From Aureimonas sp. SA4125 (GTDB taxonomy: Bacteria > Pseudomonadota > Alphaproteobacteria > Rhizobiales > Rhizobiaceae): a DNA stretch of 64,000 nucleotides. Below, piece after piece: positions 62,916 to 64,000 of the stretch (position 1 is its first letter; the number at the start of each line of letters is the position of its first letter). The DNA is taken from positions 1,240,001 through 1,304,000 of the forward strand of contig NZ_AP025032.1 of assembly GCF_019973775.1 (NCBI RefSeq), read 5' to 3'. Both the position numbers and the translations under genes were made by a program. The notes below the pieces were generated by a model. It ran no database searches. It was not told the origin of the DNA and saw only the letters and a program-made list of their open reading frames with translations.

Positions 62916-63818
62916 GTGAACCGAAATGTCCCGAAGCGCCGTCGCCGTGCGGCCGCCGTCCTCTGCCTTGCCGCTCTCCTCGCCCCGGCCCCGGTCCTGG
63001 CGGCGCCGCTCCTACTCGTCGATGCGCAGACGGGCGCGGTCCTCTATTCCAAAGACGCCAGCCAGTCCTGGCATCCGGCGTCGCTGACGAAGATGATGAC
63101 GGCGCATCTGGCGCTGCGGGCGGTCGCAGGGGGGCGCGCCAGCTTCTCCACCCCGGTGGTCATGACGGCGCATGCCGCGGCGCAGCCGCCGTCCAAGCTC
63201 GGCCTGCCCGTCGGCGACACGCTGACGCTTGGCGACGCGCTGCGCGTCATGCTGGTGCGCTCCACGAACGACGTCGCCGTCGCCATCGCCGAGACGCTCG
63301 GCGGCGGCTCGGAGGCGGTGTTCGTCCAGGCGATGAATGCCGAGGCCGTCCGTCTCAACATGGACGCAACCTATTTCGTCAATGCCAACGGCCTGCACGA
63401 CGAGCGCCAGGTGACGACGGCCCGCGACATGGCGATCCTCGCCATGGCGATCCGGCGCGCGCATCCGCGTCATCTCGACCTGTTCTCGACGCCCAGCGTC
63501 ACCGTCTCCGGCCGGAAGATGAAGAACACCAATCCGCTGATGGGCAAGTATCCCGGCATCGACGGGATGAAGACCGGCTATGTCTGCGCCGCCGGCTTCA
63601 ACCTCGTGGCGACGGCCCATCGCGGCGGGCGCGAGCTGATGGCCGTCGTTCTGGGCGCGCCCTCGGGCAAGGCGCGCGGCGAAAACGCGGCGGCGCTTCT
63701 CGAAAGTGGCTTCTCCGGCGCCTCGCGGGCCTCCGGCGACCTCAAGGCGTTTTTCCGGCCCTTTCCGGTGCGGGCAATGGACTTGCGGAAATTCGCCTGC
63801 GGCAAGAGCCTGGGCTGA
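62916..63818 (+). CDS. D-alanyl-D-alanine carboxypeptidase (peptidase S11)
   Basis: 300 residues from GTG 62916, GAGGA five bases before. Signal peptide VNRNVPKRRRRAAAVLCLAALLAPAPVLAA. Penicillin-binding motifs: SxxK in HPASLTKMM, SxN in LVRSTNDVAVAIAE, KTG in DGMKTGYVCAAGFN. Single catalytic domain; the C-terminal PBP5-like beta domain is missing, and the protein ends with FACGKSLG, typical of alphaproteobacterial S11 enzymes. Trims pentapeptides in peptidoglycan. An upstream start at 62847 is possible but would bury the signal peptide. Confidence 0.92.
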   Translation: MNRNVPKRRRRAAAVLCLAALLAPAPVLAAPLLLVDAQTGAVLYSKDASQSWHPASLTKMMTAHLALRAVAGGRASFSTPVVMTAHAAAQPPSKLGLPVGDTLTLGDALRVMLVRSTNDVAVAIAETLGGGSEAVFVQAMNAEAVRLNMDATYFVNANGLHDERQVTTARDMAILAMAIRRAHPRHLDLFSTPSVTVSGRKMKNTNPLMGKYPGIDGMKTGYVCAAGFNLVATAHRGGRELMAVVLGAPSGKARGENAAALLESGFSGASRASGDLKAFFRPFPVRAMDLRKFACGKSLG

Positions 63819-64000
63819 CGACGCTTCGGCTGCCGCGGCCTCGGCCGAGGGCAGACCTGGGACCCACCCTGTCGGTCTCCCACCGCGCGACTTTGGAACA
63901 CCGGTTTTTCCAGAGGAGGCGCAGCCGCGTCTCGCGCGGCGTGCGATGTTCACACTCCTTGCCGCGGGCGACAGCGCTTCGGCAGCCCTTGTGAGGGCAA

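Noticed and set aside
62450..63994. A 514-codon frame overlapping the carboxypeptidase
   Set aside because: The frame at 62916-63818 has SxxK, SxN and KTG motifs plus a signal peptide; the longer frame is Arg/Ala/Gly-rich noise.
1..64000. CRISPR arrays, prophage genes, plasmid replication or conjugation genes
   Set aside because: I looked for regular spaced repeats, phage structural or lysis genes, and repABC/tra genes and saw none.

Overview
The window looks like a chromosomal or large-replicon segment of a GC-rich alphaproteobacterium of the order Hyphomicrobiales (Rhizobiales). The signs are a MucR/Ros-type regulator, two Irr-type iron control elements upstream of an iron ABC operon, an EF-P of the alphaproteobacterial type with its EpmA/EpmB modification enzymes, an FlgC-like small flagellar protein, frequent TTG/GTG starts and an elongator tRNA-Met with encoded CCA. 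The genus cannot be fixed from sequence reading alone.

Layout. 1-1.8 kb: end of a heavy-metal RND pump followed by periplasmic metal-handling proteins (DUF305, DUF411). 2-8.1 kb: an Rmf-like protein, an FlgC-like protein, a single-domain response regulator, a large hybrid histidine kinase and a CPA1 cation/proton antiporter. 8.2-19.1 kb: a tightly packed divergent catabolic locus with a branched-chain-type ABC importer, N-formylglutamate amidohydrolase-like enzyme, RpiR regulator, glutamine-synthetase-like ligase, SDR, epimerase and two paralogous isochorismatase-fold hydrolases. The substrate is unknown. 19.3-21.5 kb: arsenic module (ArsR, ArsK-like MFS, ArsC). 21.7-24.5 kb: EF-P beta-lysylation module (epmB, epmA, divergent efp). 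25.5-28.8 kb: cytochrome c and PQQ-type dehydrogenase, a decayed livF fragment, and a PAS-GGDEF protein.

28.8-54.4 kb is an insertion-sequence-rich accessory zone. It holds two apparently identical IS256-family elements (28829-30203 and 49192-50566), a second IS256-type element (44588-46009), an IS66 element (41278-43744), an IS3 element (about 46528-47810), and relics of IS3, IS5, IS481 and IS256 elements. For four of these insertions an exact 8-bp target duplication can be read, and three interrupted genes can be rebuilt in frame. Embedded cargo: an fbpABC iron importer, a TRAP transporter (dctPQM), two related chemoreceptors ending in a CheR-tether-like xWExF tail, and a MucR-like regulator.

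54.6-61.1 kb is a second catabolic locus: LysR regulator, nitrilase-superfamily amidase, an RraA-like protein lacking the usual substrate-binding arginine, and a complete spermidine/putrescine-type ABC importer. An IS91-type remnant, the tRNA-Met gene and a D-Ala-D-Ala carboxypeptidase close the window.

Working view (inference): two separate transporter-plus-amidohydrolase loci (8-19 kb and 54-61 kb) let the cell import and dismantle nitrogen-containing organic compounds. The middle zone has been shaped by repeated IS insertion. No CRISPR array, prophage, or plasmid replication gene was seen.
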